Shown here piece by piece: positions 45,235-57,265 of a stretch of 64,000 nt of DNA; positions within the stretch are counted from its first letter, which is position 1; every line of letters begins with the position of its first letter. The translations under genes and the position numbers were made by a program. The stretch comes from Zonotrichia leucophrys gambelii (Eukaryota; Chordata; Aves; Passeriformes; Passerellidae), in assembly GCF_028769735.1 (NCBI RefSeq), contig NC_088174.1, positions 2,625,501-2,689,500 of the forward strand, given 5' to 3'. A model generated the notes under the pieces. It saw nothing but the letters and a program-made list of their open reading frames with translations. It ran no database searches and was not told where the DNA came from.

Positions 45235-45330
45235 TATGGCTGAAATGATGTCTTCAAGGGGCTGGATCCTTGCTGCAGCCACACTGTTGGTTGCTTCCAC
45301 TACCTTCTCTCTTCCTTGATTAATGAGGTC
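45235..45330 (-). CDS. ATRX: ATRX exon 33
   Basis: The 32 residues read DLINQGREKVVEATNSV and RIQPLEDIISAI, a near-identical match to mammalian ATRX as I remember it. Phase 0 at both ends: acceptor TTCTCAG|GAC, donor ATA|GTGAGT. Confidence 0.96.
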
Positions 45331-45855
45331 CTGAGAAAACACCACAACATCAGTTATAAAGCACAGAAACAACAAACATTTATTCCCCAGCATTCTTAAT
45401 CTTCCTCGTGTACATACCTAGACTTCAATTACCTCTCTGCTCTCAATTTGCACAAGTCAATGACTCTAAGCTGCCACCTATTTGAATTTTAGCACAGAGC
45501 AGTTGAACAACAAGTATAAACCTTACAATTTGTAAAAACCTATTTTTGTACCCACAGGTTTTCAGACCAGCATGAGAATGGTAAAAACTCAGGTAAATTT
45601 TCTACCATACAGACTTGAAGATGTTACAGGTTCAAAAGTGATAATTAAAGTCTGCAAAGAAGGCAGGTGATGCTCCAGAATCCTGACAATCTGCCCAGGT
45701 ATAGCTTTATATATATGCAAGTTAAACTTCAGTAAAGCTACATGCAAACCCCTCACCCCCAAACATCCAAAAATATAAAAATATTTTGGGCTGACATTAT
45801 CCACAATTTGTGAGAGAAAACCCCTGCAGCAACACAGGCATGCTGTGCTCCTTAC

Positions 45856-45978
45856 CTCCAGCTGTTGGTTACTCATTGCAGACAGAGCACCCAGGTTGTA
45901 AGGAATATAAGTCTGAGAGCTGAAATTTGTGGGCATTGTGGTGGTCCCTGTGGGCATGTTGAAACGCATGGTCATGCC
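45856..45978 (-). CDS. ATRX: ATRX exon 32
   Basis: The 41 residues read GMTMRFNMPTGTTTMP, then NFSSQTYIPYNLGALSAMSN and QQLE. Phase 0 at both ends: acceptor TTTTCCAG|GGC, donor GAG|GTAAGG. A minisatellite begins about 17 bases upstream of the acceptor (in transcript sense). The frame is also open into the flanking intron on both sides, so retention would not cause an immediate stop. Confidence 0.96.
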
Positions 45979-45995
45979 CTGGAAAACACAGAGGG

Positions 45996-46568
45996 CACTG
46001 GTCACTGAGAATTCTGCAAAAACCACACTGAGAATTCTGATAAAACCACATTGATAATTCTGCAATAACCACACTGATAATTCTGCACTGGTCACTGATA
46101 ATTCTGCAATAACCACACTGATAACTGTGCAATGATCACAATGATAATTCTGCAGTAACCACACTGAGAATTCTGCAAAAACCACATTGAGAATTCTGCA
46201 ATGACCACACTGATAATCCTGCAATAACCACACTAATAAGTCTGCAATAACCACACTGATAATTCTGCAGTGGTGATTGATAATTCTGCAGTAACCACAC
46301 TGATAACTGTGCAATGATCACAATGATAATTCTGCAATAACCACACTGATAATTCTGCACTGGTCACTGATAATTCTGCAATAACCACACTGATAATTCT
46401 GCAATAACCACACTGATAATTCTGATAAAATCACACTGATAATTCTGCAATAACCACATTGATAATTCTGCAATAACCACACTGATAATTCTGCACTGGT
46501 CACTGATAATTCTGCAATAACCACACTGATAATTCTGCAATGATCACAATGATAATTCTGCAATAACC
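45996..46568 (-). repeat. 23-bp minisatellite in ATRX intron 31
   Basis: About 570 bases are built from a roughly 23-bp unit. On the minus strand it reads GTGGTTATTGCAGAATTATC AGT, with length and sequence variants. It ends about 17 bases from the exon 32 acceptor, so it occupies the usual branch-point zone. Many units end a T-rich TTATTGCAG, which resembles a 3' splice site. The minus-strand frames through the array are largely open because the unit lacks stops in most phases. Confidence 0.95.
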
Positions 46569-47652
46569 CCACAGCCAGAGCAGCCCTAGGGACAGCCACA
46601 GGCCCTGAACACTGAGCATGGAGGTTCCCAAAGCTCAGCTCAGAACCCCATTTCAGTCACAGAGGAACCCAAGCCCCGGTCTTCAATAATCTCTGGGTTT
46701 AGCTTGTCAATATTTGATACATAAATGACCACTGCATATTAGCACAGCTTAAATTGGTGAAGATAATTTTTTATATTGAAAACCCACTACTTAATGTAGA
46801 GTTTGACCAGCCTGAAATGAAATTCTGAAAAAGTAAAATGCACAATTTGCTCAGGAATGTAAAGCTCATTGCCCATTTGGATTTCTCACAGGGCAACTTC
46901 AGATTTTACTCTTTATCTCCCTATTTCTTTTCCCTCCCCAAACCTTTTCATCAGTGGTCAGTGGCAATTTATACATCCACTTTTTCTACTTTTAGTTGAA
47001 GGCTTTTCACTGAAATTCAAAAGGTAATTTGGGGTAACACCAACAAATCTGATTGAGAATTTCAACCTTGGTGGCATTTCAATAACCTCCCTTATGACCC
47101 TGCCAAGGGTAAAGGCACAGCTTTGGTTTTAGGAACACAAAGAGCTTTGGTGCACCCCACACACCCAATTAGTGAGGATAAATCACCACCAACTGTATCT
47201 GATAAAACACAGGGCAACAAAACGGGAACAGGGTTCCACCTTACTGTAATTTCAGATTTCTGCTGTATTATCAAGCACTGGTTTATATGTTAATGTGTGC
47301 ATTAGCTCAGAGGGTAACACTGTCACACAGCCCCTGACAGGGACACCCTCACATGGGAAAAGAGGGATTTACACAGGATACCAGTTGAGTTTTATCATAA
47401 ATTAGAAAAAAAATGCAGGTGTGAAAGGAATTTGTAATTAAAGTAGCAAAGCAAACACACAGAAAGAACCAGCACTGGAGGAGCAAAAAAGACACAGAAT
47501 CTCCATTCCTCCTATGTCAATATTTAATTTACATATTTATTTCCTGGTCTATAACAATATTTAATTATCCAAAAACAAACTGAAAAGGTTATTGGGACTC
47601 TAAACCTGGAAAGGTTATTTTCATGTACATAAACAAGATTAAACAGCTTTAC

Positions 47653-47802
47653 CTTCTTTTCTGCTTCATATTCTGCCCAGGCTGCCTTCCTCTCTTCTTC
47701 AGTGAGTTCCTCCTCCTCCTTGTGGTCCAGGAGTGAATCATGCTCGTGGTACCCCACGATGTACTCCTTGTTGATCTGCAGCAGCTCTGCCAGGATGGTG
47801 TC
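47653..47802 (-). CDS. ATRX: ATRX exon 31
   Basis: The 50 residues read DTILAELLQINKEYIVGY, then HEHDSLLDHKEEEELTEEER and KAAWAEYEAEKK. The acidic, helix-prone segment lies after the ATPase core. Phase 0 at both ends: acceptor TGAGCAG|GAC, donor AAG|GTAAAG. Confidence 0.96.
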
Positions 47803-48114
47803 CTGCTCACACAGGGAATGGAGGAGGAGTCACTCAGCAGCTCTGCCCGTGCCCCTCCTGCTCCCTCCCCATTCCACACACAGCTCTCAGCACTGCACAG
47901 CACAAGAAAACTGGAACATCATTTACAAGTACAATTTTCCTCAGAGGGAGAGCAATGGATTAACAATCTGTTGCAGAGATGATAGTGCAGCCACTTAATG
48001 AACCACAGGAATGCACTCAGACTCCACCACAATAAATGCACCTAAAAAGAATGGAATGTTCTCAGTGGCTTTTCCTTTGCTATGGCTGGACAACAGACAG
48101 GACCCATCAATACA

Positions 48115-48246
48115 CCTGCATTTATTACACAGACACATCTGCATTTATTACACTGACACACCTGCATTTATTACACAGACACATCTGCATTTATCACACA
48201 GACACATCTGCATTTATTACACAGACACATCTGCATTTATCACGCA
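48115..48246. repeat. 23-bp minisatellite, about six copies
   Basis: The unit CTGCATTTATTACACAGACA CAT is repeated about six times with a few substitutions (TATCACACAG, ACACTGACAC variants). It lies in ATRX intron 30 and is unrelated in sequence to the 23-bp array in intron 31. Confidence 0.92.
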
Positions 48247-48668
48247 GAAACAGCAGCTCTACAGCTTTCCAACACTGAGCACCACTTTGGGTCCAACAGC
48301 TCCTGTTTTAGTCAAACCTTTTTGTCACAGGCAAGGTGATGCTGCAGAAGATGAAGATGAAGATCCCTACAGGACTGTGAAGAACAGCTCCTTTCCTGAG
48401 GTCATTCTTGAACAGGGTTTTTTACATGATTGTTGTGCCTGATGAGCTTCATGAATTAAGGAAGCTCCAACACCTCAGCATTCAGGCTATAATTGCTAAT
48501 ATGAGACCATCCCTGAACCATTCCTGAGAGGAATCACAGCCCAGGAGGAACCTGAGCCCCTCCAGGTCCTGCCCTCACTGTGCCAGGTTTGCACAAGCAG
48601 GAATTAGTTCAATCTCACAATTAAAAAAAAATACTAAATCCACCTTACACATAAAAAAAAATCAGAAA

Positions 48669-48795
48669 TATTATATTATATTATATTATATTATATTATA
48701 TTATATTATATTATATTATATTATATTATATTATATTATATTATATTTCTACTATATTTCTATTATATTTCTACTATATTTCTACTATATTTCTT
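48669..48795. repeat. (TTATA)n array with TTTCTACTATA extension
   Basis: About fifteen near-perfect TTATA pentamers are followed by a compound unit resembling TTTCTACTATA / TTTCTATTATA repeated four times. It is intronic in ATRX and probably length-variable. Confidence 0.95.
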
Positions 48796-51659
48796 TACAT
48801 TTGTTTAGCTTGTTGATAGAATAATGATTCTCAATTGGTTTGTAAGCTGTAGGATGAAATCCTGGTGATGAATGAAAATATGAAGAGAGACTGAAATAAG
48901 TGGTTTGAATTTTAATGAAAATATTAAGAGAGACTAAAAAAGGAGTTTGAATTTTATAAGAAGACATTTGTCTTTTTAAAATCTTGATGGAAAATAAATG
49001 CTACTGAGAGATCACTGTATTAGAAAGGAAATCCTCCATGAAGGAATGCAGGTTATGTTGTAATTCACAGGTTTTTCTCAACCAGCTGAATATTTAATAC
49101 TAAAGCTAAAAATAAAAATAAAAAAAATTAAATAGGAAGCAAATTCTTCTAATCCTGAGATCAAAATTCACAAAGCTGTCCCTGAGTATGGAAGCACAGT
49201 AAAGCACATGTCTCTGTCCTGAGGTAGTATAAAATGCTGATATCCATATCCACTGAACCTGAACTCATTTTAATCTGCTTTCCCAATCTGCATTCCATTT
49301 CACATCAATAAAAAAGTGACTTAAAGTCCAATTCCCTGAATGGGGAATGAGCCCAGGGCAGGGGGGCAAGAGCAGGGCCAGTTCTGAGGGACCCCCAGTG
49401 CCCCAACACTGCCTTTGTCCAGCTCATGGACTGTTCTGAACTATTCTGGAAATTATATTTCTATATAATTACAGAAATATATCTTTATTTCTATATTTCA
49501 CTACAGCAAAGGTGACCAAGTGATCATTCAGCCTTGAGAAACCTTTTTTGGACTGAAATTCCACAGCAGCCCTTTCCAGCTGGGCAGGGAGAGGGGATGA
49601 ATGAAATCAAACCATGGAAATTAAGAGTAAATAACTGATGTGAATCACATTGGTATTATAAATATTCTGCTACCCCCAAGTATCCAGAAGCTGTTTCTGA
49701 GGGCTGAGCACCACAGGCATTTCTTCCCTGACAATCTCCACACCCCAAGGTCCTGTTAGAGCACAGAGGGCAGAAAACTGCTGCTCCAATTAAAACTGGC
49801 CATGGAATCTGAATAATCTTCAGGAAAACAACAGACTGCACATTTGCACACATTTTTACAGAAAATAAAAGCATTCCACACCTTCTCCCCCCTTAACAGC
49901 ACTTTCCAAGAAAACTGCTCTTGGACTCAAAGCTGGATGTTGTAAAGCCAAAATTCTCAAGGATTTAGTTTAAAACCAAGCAGGATTTGTTTCTTCACTT
50001 GCTGATTTTTAAAACAACATGAATTCTACCATCGCATTTACAACACAAAAATTAAATATTTGTGTTTTTCTTCCATCCAGGAAGTGAAAAAGGAGTCAGA
50101 AGCACCCCAACACTCAGCTCTGAATGATTCCCCCTCAGCCCACAGGAATCCTGGCTCAGGGATTCCTGCACACCCTTCCTGAGAACAAAACCAATTTCCC
50201 CACAGGGTTTTCCACATTTATGCTCAGATGGTTGGAGAAAAGATGGAACACATTTCCCCTGATTCCTGTCCACAATTCCCTCCAGAAAGGGGCAGTTCTA
50301 AAAGTTGCATTTTCAAACCTCCTTGTCCCCATGTTCTGAGGACTCTGCTTTCCCCTTGCACTCTAAAACAATGTAAAAGCACAAAAAATGGTATTTTTAC
50401 CCAGCCCTCATCTTACAGCATCTTAAAGAGAATTCTTATCCCTAAATGCTGTGTAATTAATTGATGTTACAATAAAATGTGTTCCTATCAACCCAATTTT
50501 TAATCAACCTAAGAAAAATGCTGTGTGTTGTTAAATTAATTGTTAAGGAGATTAATAACCCAGCTGAATGATGCAGCTCTGCTAAAATCACACTGAAATA
50601 AGGAACAGTAACTGAGTTCATGGCTGAGGAACCTTGCACAGATGAATTTACTTGATTATTTACAGCCTTTTCAGCCATCAAACAACAAGGAATTAGAAAT
50701 TTGCACATTGCATGTACTGAGATGCACACATTCAAAAGGACAAAATACCATCTGCTAAAACCATGAGACAACACAAAAATAAGTCCAGTCCCCAGATTTG
50801 CTCTATTTACAGGCAGGAAATGGTCAAAAGCTCATATTCAACTTGACTTGCACAAACCTTACGCTGATGATGGCATTAATATAAACTTAATACATAAATC
50901 TGAGTGATGGAGCAAGTTTTGAGTTTATAAACACATTCACTACTTGATTTCTTTTGTAATAAAAAACTAGAAACCTTCAAAATATAATTGTTGCATTGGA
51001 TTGATCAATGTTTCAAGTTAACAGATTCAGGTGACTCATAAGTTTTTGGGTTATTTTTACATTTTTTAAAATAAGAAGCAGCATCAATGAATGGTGCTGC
51101 ATTGGCTCTGTGGAGGTACAAATGCACAAAGCATTAATTAAGAATGCAAAAAAAGATAAATACTATTAATTATATAATATAATGCCCAGACACTGCACAG
51201 TGACCAAACCACAGAATTTTAACCAGTTCATGAACCAGAGGCCACTCCCTGATGTGCTCCAAATGCCAAGAAGCACAGAATTCCACAACAGCCAAAGGAT
51301 GAATGAGTCTTTAGTAGCCCAGAGACTATAAATGAAATATATACCCACAGCCTAATCTTAAATATAGAGTGACTTGGAGAAAAAGAATAAAATCATGGAG
51401 AATAAAATAAAGTTTATTCTTACCTAAGTGCAACTCTTATCTCTACTAAAGTTAAACAGGGAACTAAAACCCAAAATGTGCTGGCAAAGGGAAACATGGA
51501 TAAAGATAACTCTTACCTCCAGTGCCACCTCTCACAAACTGAGCTTCTGCTGGGGCTCACCAGCACCCACTCAGATGCTAATTTGAATTTTCCACAATTT
51601 CATGCAGTAAAACTTCTATTCATTCAAAATGGGGGAAAATGTGTCTTTGTTCTGACTTA

Positions 51660-51802
51660 AAAGTTGGGTCTTTTAATGAGCATCTTCCTCTCACACTGTC
51701 AATGACACTGAGGGGAAACTCCTCACCCAGCAAAGTTGGGTCTTTTAATGATTATCTTTCTTTCAGAGTGTCCATTACATTGAGAGGAAACTCCTCACCC
51801 AG
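51660..51802. repeat. ~72-bp direct duplication in ATRX intron 30
   Basis: Two adjacent copies both start AAAGTTGGGTCTTTTAATGA and end GGAAACTCCTCACCCAG. Differences between copies are mainly in the middle. It lies about 150 bases from exon 30, on the intron 30 side. Confidence 0.88.
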
Positions 51803-51949
51803 CTCATTAAGGGTTTTTTTTATTAATTATGGGTTTTATTGTGTTTCCTGCACTCCAAGCAGCCACCACAAACCTGCAGGACATTTCAACACACCCAGCA
51901 TTTGTTTTGTTTTCACAGCACAGAACTCCTGCTGGTGGCCACCACTCAC

Positions 51950-52144
51950 TTTTGGTAGCATGGGGGTGTCCCTCTTCTTCTTCTTCTCCGAGTTGGGGTC
52001 ATCCAGCAGGTCTGGCTCAAAGGTGTAGAGCTCGGTGAGCTCGTTCATGGTGAAGTGTCTCTCCACCTGCTGCTGGTCCACCACCCTGAAGGACAGCGAC
52101 TGCTTGGTCACCTGCCGGTCGTAGATCTTGTCCTCCATGGTTCC
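51950..52144 (-). CDS. ATRX: ATRX exon 30
   Basis: The 65 residues read [17 protein letters not shown], then [33 protein letters not shown] and [15 protein letters not shown]. This is the end of the helicase C-terminal lobe and the segment after it. Phase 0 at both ends: acceptor TGTCCAG|GGA, donor AAA|GTGAGT. Confidence 0.97.
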
Positions 52145-52918
52145 CTGGACACAAACACCCACTGTCACCCCCAGCAACGCTCACAGGTGTGAAAAAACCC
52201 CAAACAACCACCCAGCAGCTCTCCCTGCCTTGTTTCTGTGCTTCTGCCGCTTTCAAGCTCTTTGTTTGCTGGGCAATAAATGGAAAAAAAAGCTTTTTTG
52301 TGCATGGGACAGATGTCATCTAGCTGGTGACTAGAGGAAGAAAATTGGTCTTTTAGTGGTGTTTTTAAGAGATCCAGTTTTGCTTCATTACGCCAAAGTA
52401 GGATTTTGACCCAAAAATGGCAATTTTCACAGCATGTACCTTATTTTGCCTGTGAAAAGGAAAACAGATCCCATATCACTGTGGTGGAGGGGAGAGGGCA
52501 AGGGAGGCAGTCAAGTCTAATTCACCACAGCTGTGTACAAAAAAAAAAAATCAGATCTTTGATGAAAAAAGGAAAATCACTTATTTTTTGAAAAAAAAAG
52601 ATGACTGAGAAGGACGAGAACAGCACAGCCTGTTCTGAACAGCATAATTTAAAAAGGATATCAACAGTTCGAAAGTGCACAGAGAAAACTACAAAAATAA
52701 ACTGAAGCCTGAAGAAAAACCCCATTTGTGACAGTAACATGTCCCAGGCAAGGATCTGCTTCAGCTGGGATGGAAAGAGTGACTGGATCAAGGGCTGAGT
52801 GCTCCTGGGAAAGGGCTCCAGGCTCCTCTGTCACACCTGGGGAAGCAGAGGCTGAAGAGGCCCTTCCCAACAGGAACAATGGCCCCACCTAAAGCACAGA
52901 TCAGTGTCCAGCTGAGTC

Positions 52919-52999
52919 ATTTTATATATTTATAATTATATATTTTATGTATTTATATATTTTATAAATTTATATATTTTTATGTATTTTTTATATCAC
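52919..52999. repeat. AT-rich low-complexity tract
   Basis: An imperfect TATATTTATA/TTTTATG repeat about 80 bases long in ATRX intron 29. No coding or signal content. Confidence 0.85.
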
Positions 53000-53899
53000 C
53001 CATCTTTAACATCTGCAGGATGTGCTATGAGTTTTCAAGTAAGACTGGATGCATTTTTATAAAAATTCACTTGTATCCATGTGGTTTCAGTGCAGCTGGA
53101 CCATCAGGGTGTGCAGAAGGAGCTGCCCTGGGCAGGGCTATTCCCTAACACCACCCCCATCCTCTGCAGGCACTGCTCCAGTCAGTTTTTAGTGGTGTGC
53201 AAATTAAAAAGGCTGAGACTCCTGTTCTGAGGCTGGTCTGGACACGTGAATCACTGCTGGAATTCCAGAATTTGGGTTAATGAAGTGTCAGACAAGGGAG
53301 ACCTCAGAGTATTGAATGTAGGGAGCTCCTGATGCAGGGAATTATTGCCATTTGACTCTGTGATTTAGGATGCTGAACAATTGCTTTATTAAAATTCTAT
53401 TACATTATACTATATTAAAGAGATACTAAAGGAATGCTACTGAAAAACCCATGAGTGTCTCTGCCTGACACCACAGCTTGGACCTGATAGGCCAATTAAC
53501 ATAAACAACCATCACTAGAACTGAATTAAGAACTTTCTCCAGGTAAATAATTTCCCTAACACATTCCACATGTGCAAAACAACAAGAGAATAGAGATAAG
53601 AACTGTTTTCTCTTTCTCTGAGGTTCCTCACTGTGATTCTCAGGAAATATCCTGAGGAAGCTGTGCCTGCTGCTCTCTTTGGGGAGAGCTGTGGCTACAT
53701 CACAGGGAATAATGTCATTTATTTTACCACTCCTTCCTTCCTGAGCTGCTTCAGTGGCCAAACCCTGCTGCAGATCAGAGCTGGAATGTGCCTGGATCAG
53801 CTGGGTCACTACAGAGCCCAACACAGCCCAAACAGGCACAGTGCCCACAGCCCCAGCTCCCAAATTTCACTGCAGGATCCAAGTGCAGCAGAAAAGTAC

Positions 53900-54077
53900 C
53901 TGAGCCAAAAACCTGTAGACAAAGACAGGCTTGTTCTGCCCGAAGCGATACACCCTGAAGATGCTCTGGATGTCATAGGAGGGGTTCCAGGAGGCATCAA
54001 AGATGATGACTCTGTTGGCAGCCACCAGGTTTATTCCCAGGGACCCTGCTTTGGTGGATATGATAAACAAGCGGCCT
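53900..54077 (-). CDS. ATRX: ATRX exon 29
   Basis: The 59 full codons plus one base encode [17 protein letters not shown], then [16 protein letters not shown] and [14 protein letters not shown]. They end with [12 protein letters not shown]. This holds SNF2 helicase motifs V and VI, including the arginine-bearing [11 protein letters not shown] needed for ATP hydrolysis in the family. The acceptor is GTTCCAG|A and completes AGA with AG from exon 28. The donor is CAG|GTACTT, a weaker but acceptable site. Confidence 0.97.
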
Positions 54078-55028
54078 CTGGAACAGAGAAAAGTGGCAAA
54101 ATTTTCATATTTTGGAAAATAACTGTAGTTCATAAACTGAAATAACTCTAAAGCTTCATTAAAATAATGTATTAAGCATGAAACAGATGCAGATTTTACA
54201 AGAGCAACACTTTTAGCAGAACATACACTCCCAACAATACCCATCAAGGCCTTTTGCAAATGAGCTATTAAGAAAAACTGGTGGGGAAGAAAAAACTGCA
54301 TTTTCAAGCTCTAATGAAATTAGTTATATCAAATTAAACCCTAATTTTAAACAGGCAGATTCCATGCCATAGAAACTCTTTCCTGGCCTGCAGACTTTCA
54401 GGGTAGCTCTCCAATGACACTGTCTCTTTGACATATCTGGGTTTTTTGAGATTCAGAAAAATCTCACTCTGGTTCACCTTGGAACCAGCTCCTGACAGAC
54501 ACCTGACAGAATAAACTATTTAAAAGTATTAACACTGGATTAGTTCACTTCTTAATTTAACTTTTTCTCCCTGCACATTATAAATGACTGCACAATAATT
54601 ACATACTTTATTTTTTAAACACATCTAGGAAGGTGAAGCTCCTTAACTTCATTCAAATACAAGTCTGTACCTCTCCATCTAAATCAGACTTGGAAGTCCC
54701 ATTTTGGAGGGCTGGGAGCCAATTCTGGAGGCAGCTGAAAGAATTAATTTGCTCCTGAGTGGCCCAGGGACTGCACAGCCTTCCTAGGTCCTTGTACCCT
54801 TTAATGCTTGCAATAAAAACACTGTCTCTGATTTAAATTGGTTACAATCTAAAAACTGTACAATTGGACAATGAAAATAGCAAGGAAAACATGAAGTCAG
54901 TGACACATTCCTGCAGGTTTTCTGGGTGAGCTCTGATCACCATTAAGCTGATAAAAGTAATAATAACTAGGGAACAAAAGAAAGAAAAAGGGGAAAACAA
55001 AGCACATCTATCTCAGGAGAGATCTCAC

Positions 55029-55137
55029 CTCACATTAGTTTCATCATTGAACTCCTCAGCCCATTTCTTTCTGGACTGAGCTGTGGTGGAGCCATCCAAA
55101 CGATAATAATCAATATTTCTGAACCATTTTCCTTCAC
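55029..55137 (-). CDS. ATRX: ATRX exon 28
   Basis: The exon encodes EGKWFRNIDYYRLDGSTTAQ then SRKKWAEEFNDETNV, with split codons at both ends (G|GT in, AG|A out). This is the start of the helicase C-terminal lobe (motif IV region, YYRLDGST). Acceptor ATTTGCAG|GT, donor GTGAG|GTGAGA. Confidence 0.96.
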
Positions 55138-56578
55138 CTGCAAATGCAACAGCCAAGTTATGAAAATGCTGATGGTATAAATAACCAGACTGGTAACCAA
55201 CTGGAATTTAAAGAGAGAAATTTATAATTAAAAATAGTTCTGAGGTTAAATTTAATTATTTGAAAATATCTGATTTTTTTTTTTGGTGGGGGGGAAGTCC
55301 TCTTGTTTTTCACACTTTCTGTATTTATAAATTTGCAGAGCTATGCCTTAACTTGGAGCCAAAGTTAATTTTAGAAGTCCCAAAGATGCTGTTACATCTC
55401 ATCTTTAGGTGCTGTAATTGCACTTTTCCAATGGATCCAGGCAGGTTCACATTTCAGCACCAGTGTCAGCCTCCTACACAACCAGCACTGAGAAGTCAAT
55501 GCTCCAAAGGAGATTTCTAAGGTCAAACTCATTTTGGAATTGAAATCCAGCAAAATCTTTGGGTTTAATTGCCCTGTGAGTTACAGCAGCTTCTTGTCAG
55601 ACTGGGGGAAAAAAATAACTGCAGCTGATGGAGGATTTTCTTCTCTCAGTAATTTTCTATTTTCTCTGGCCATCAAGGTATTTGTACAAAATTGATATCC
55701 CTGAGCCACCAATCATAAATAAAAGAATGGTTTTGGGAGCAGCACTGCTCAATTAAATCCATTGAGAGAGGCAGATTGGTCAGTTCTGTCAGGAAAGCTG
55801 AACTTTGCCATGATTTAATTTTGCTGGCCAGAGCTACCACACATGGAAAGCCCCAACCTCTTTAAAACTTCAGAATAAAGGCACAGCTCCTCACAAAGAC
55901 ACCCTGTAATGTGTGAGGTGACAAAATTCAGAATAGGAAGCAACAGGCAGGAACAATAAATCAGTGAGAGACACATCCTGGGGATCTGCAGTCACCATCA
56001 CTGAGCCACTTTTCCCTTATCTCAAGTGCAAATTCATGCAAGAGCTGGTGACAGACTGGGAAGGAAAGGCAGACTTGAAGGAATTCTTCAATCCACATGT
56101 CCTGGGAATGAAACTCTGGGCAAGGAGGAACAGCACCCTCAAGAGCCCTGGGAACATCTCAGTGAGGCATTTCATGCCATTTGAGCATCACTAGGGTAAT
56201 AATTAATTCAATATTTGCTCCCTATGAAATCCATAAGCCTAAATTCACATTTTCCACACTGCTTGAAAGCAGCCTCATTTCCCTTCACTCTCTCTCTGCC
56301 AGGAGGAAGGATCAGGATTTGCCACACACCAGAATTTAACATCATTTTTTGTGCAGAATTTAACAAAATGCCTTCTCTCAGATGTGAACATTAAATCTGC
56401 TTAGCCTGGATGACAGAGAGTGAAATCAGAGAGTTCCCAATGGGAGCCCAACAGCCCTGGCAGCCCAGAGCATGCAACATCCTCATGGAAACACTGATTA
56501 TTTCAAACACCCCATGGGCACTGCACAGAGGCTTGGGAAAGGGCTCTGAGCACTGCAGCTGCTGGAGGAGACACTCAC

Positions 56579-56682
56579 CTTTATAGATGGGAGGCTGATC
56601 TCTGTCAGATTTCTCCCTGTTAGCCAGCTCCAGGAAATCTTCTATCAAATCCAGAGATATCAGGGACTGGCTGAACACTAGG
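56579..56682 (-). CDS. ATRX: ATRX exon 27
   Basis: The exon encodes LVFSQSLISLDLIEDFLELA then NREKSDRDQPPIYK. The VFSQSL block opens the second helicase lobe. It starts with the third base of a Val codon (GT|C) and ends with the first base of a Gly codon. Acceptor TTTTTCAG|CC, donor AAAG|GTGAGT. The exon itself is intact, although exon 26 before it is not. Confidence 0.96.
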
Positions 56683-56917
56683 CTGAAAAAAGAAACAGGG
56701 AAACACAGAATTCATCTCTGGAGTTGTTTTAATTATTGCACTGCTTCAGTTTTGTTCCCTCCTCCCTCTGATATGAACTTTGAGACAAACAGAGCAAGAT
56801 TTCAGTGGGGCACGTGCAGGTGAGGGAAGATCCCTGACAAAAATGAGTGTACCATGCTTGGCTGCTTCAGAAACAGCAGAATGAAGAGTGGATGGATGGA
56901 GAACACTGTCAGACTAA

Positions 56918-57240
56918 TATATATATATATTATTATATATATATACCATATATATTATATTATTGTATATTACTATATAAAATAGTATTATATTATTGTA
57001 TATTACTATATAAAATATATTTATCTTTTTATATATTTTATATATATTATATATAATATATAATATTATGTATTACTATATATATCACATATATATTCAT
57101 CGATATTATTTATATTTATATACGTTTTAATATATATTTACATAATTTTATATATTTTAAATATATGTATGTATATATGATACATACATACATATATTTT
57201 AAAATATATAATATATTTGATATATTATAAAATATATATA
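56918..57240. repeat. TA-rich low-complexity tract
   Basis: About 320 bases are almost pure A and T, with (TA)n, TATTATATTG and TATGTATG-type subunits. It begins immediately beyond the 3' end of ATRX exon 26 and fills about half of intron 26. Such tracts are unstable and hard to sequence or assemble. Confidence 0.95.
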
Positions 57241-57265
57241 TTCTGATCTTCATCATGCCAAGCTT

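Larger units (their letters stand above)
47803..51949 (-). other. ATRX: ATRX intron 30
   Basis: This is the largest complete ATRX intron in the window, 4,147 bases and AT-rich. It contains a 23-bp minisatellite at 48,115-48,246, a TTATA pentamer array at 48,669-48,795, and a 72-bp direct duplication at 51,660-51,802. No other exon was recognised. Confidence 0.75.

Noticed and set aside
48011..48442. 143-codon frame with repeated His/Tyr/Thr peptides
   Set aside because: It is produced by the 23-bp minisatellite in ATRX intron 30 and has no supporting signals.
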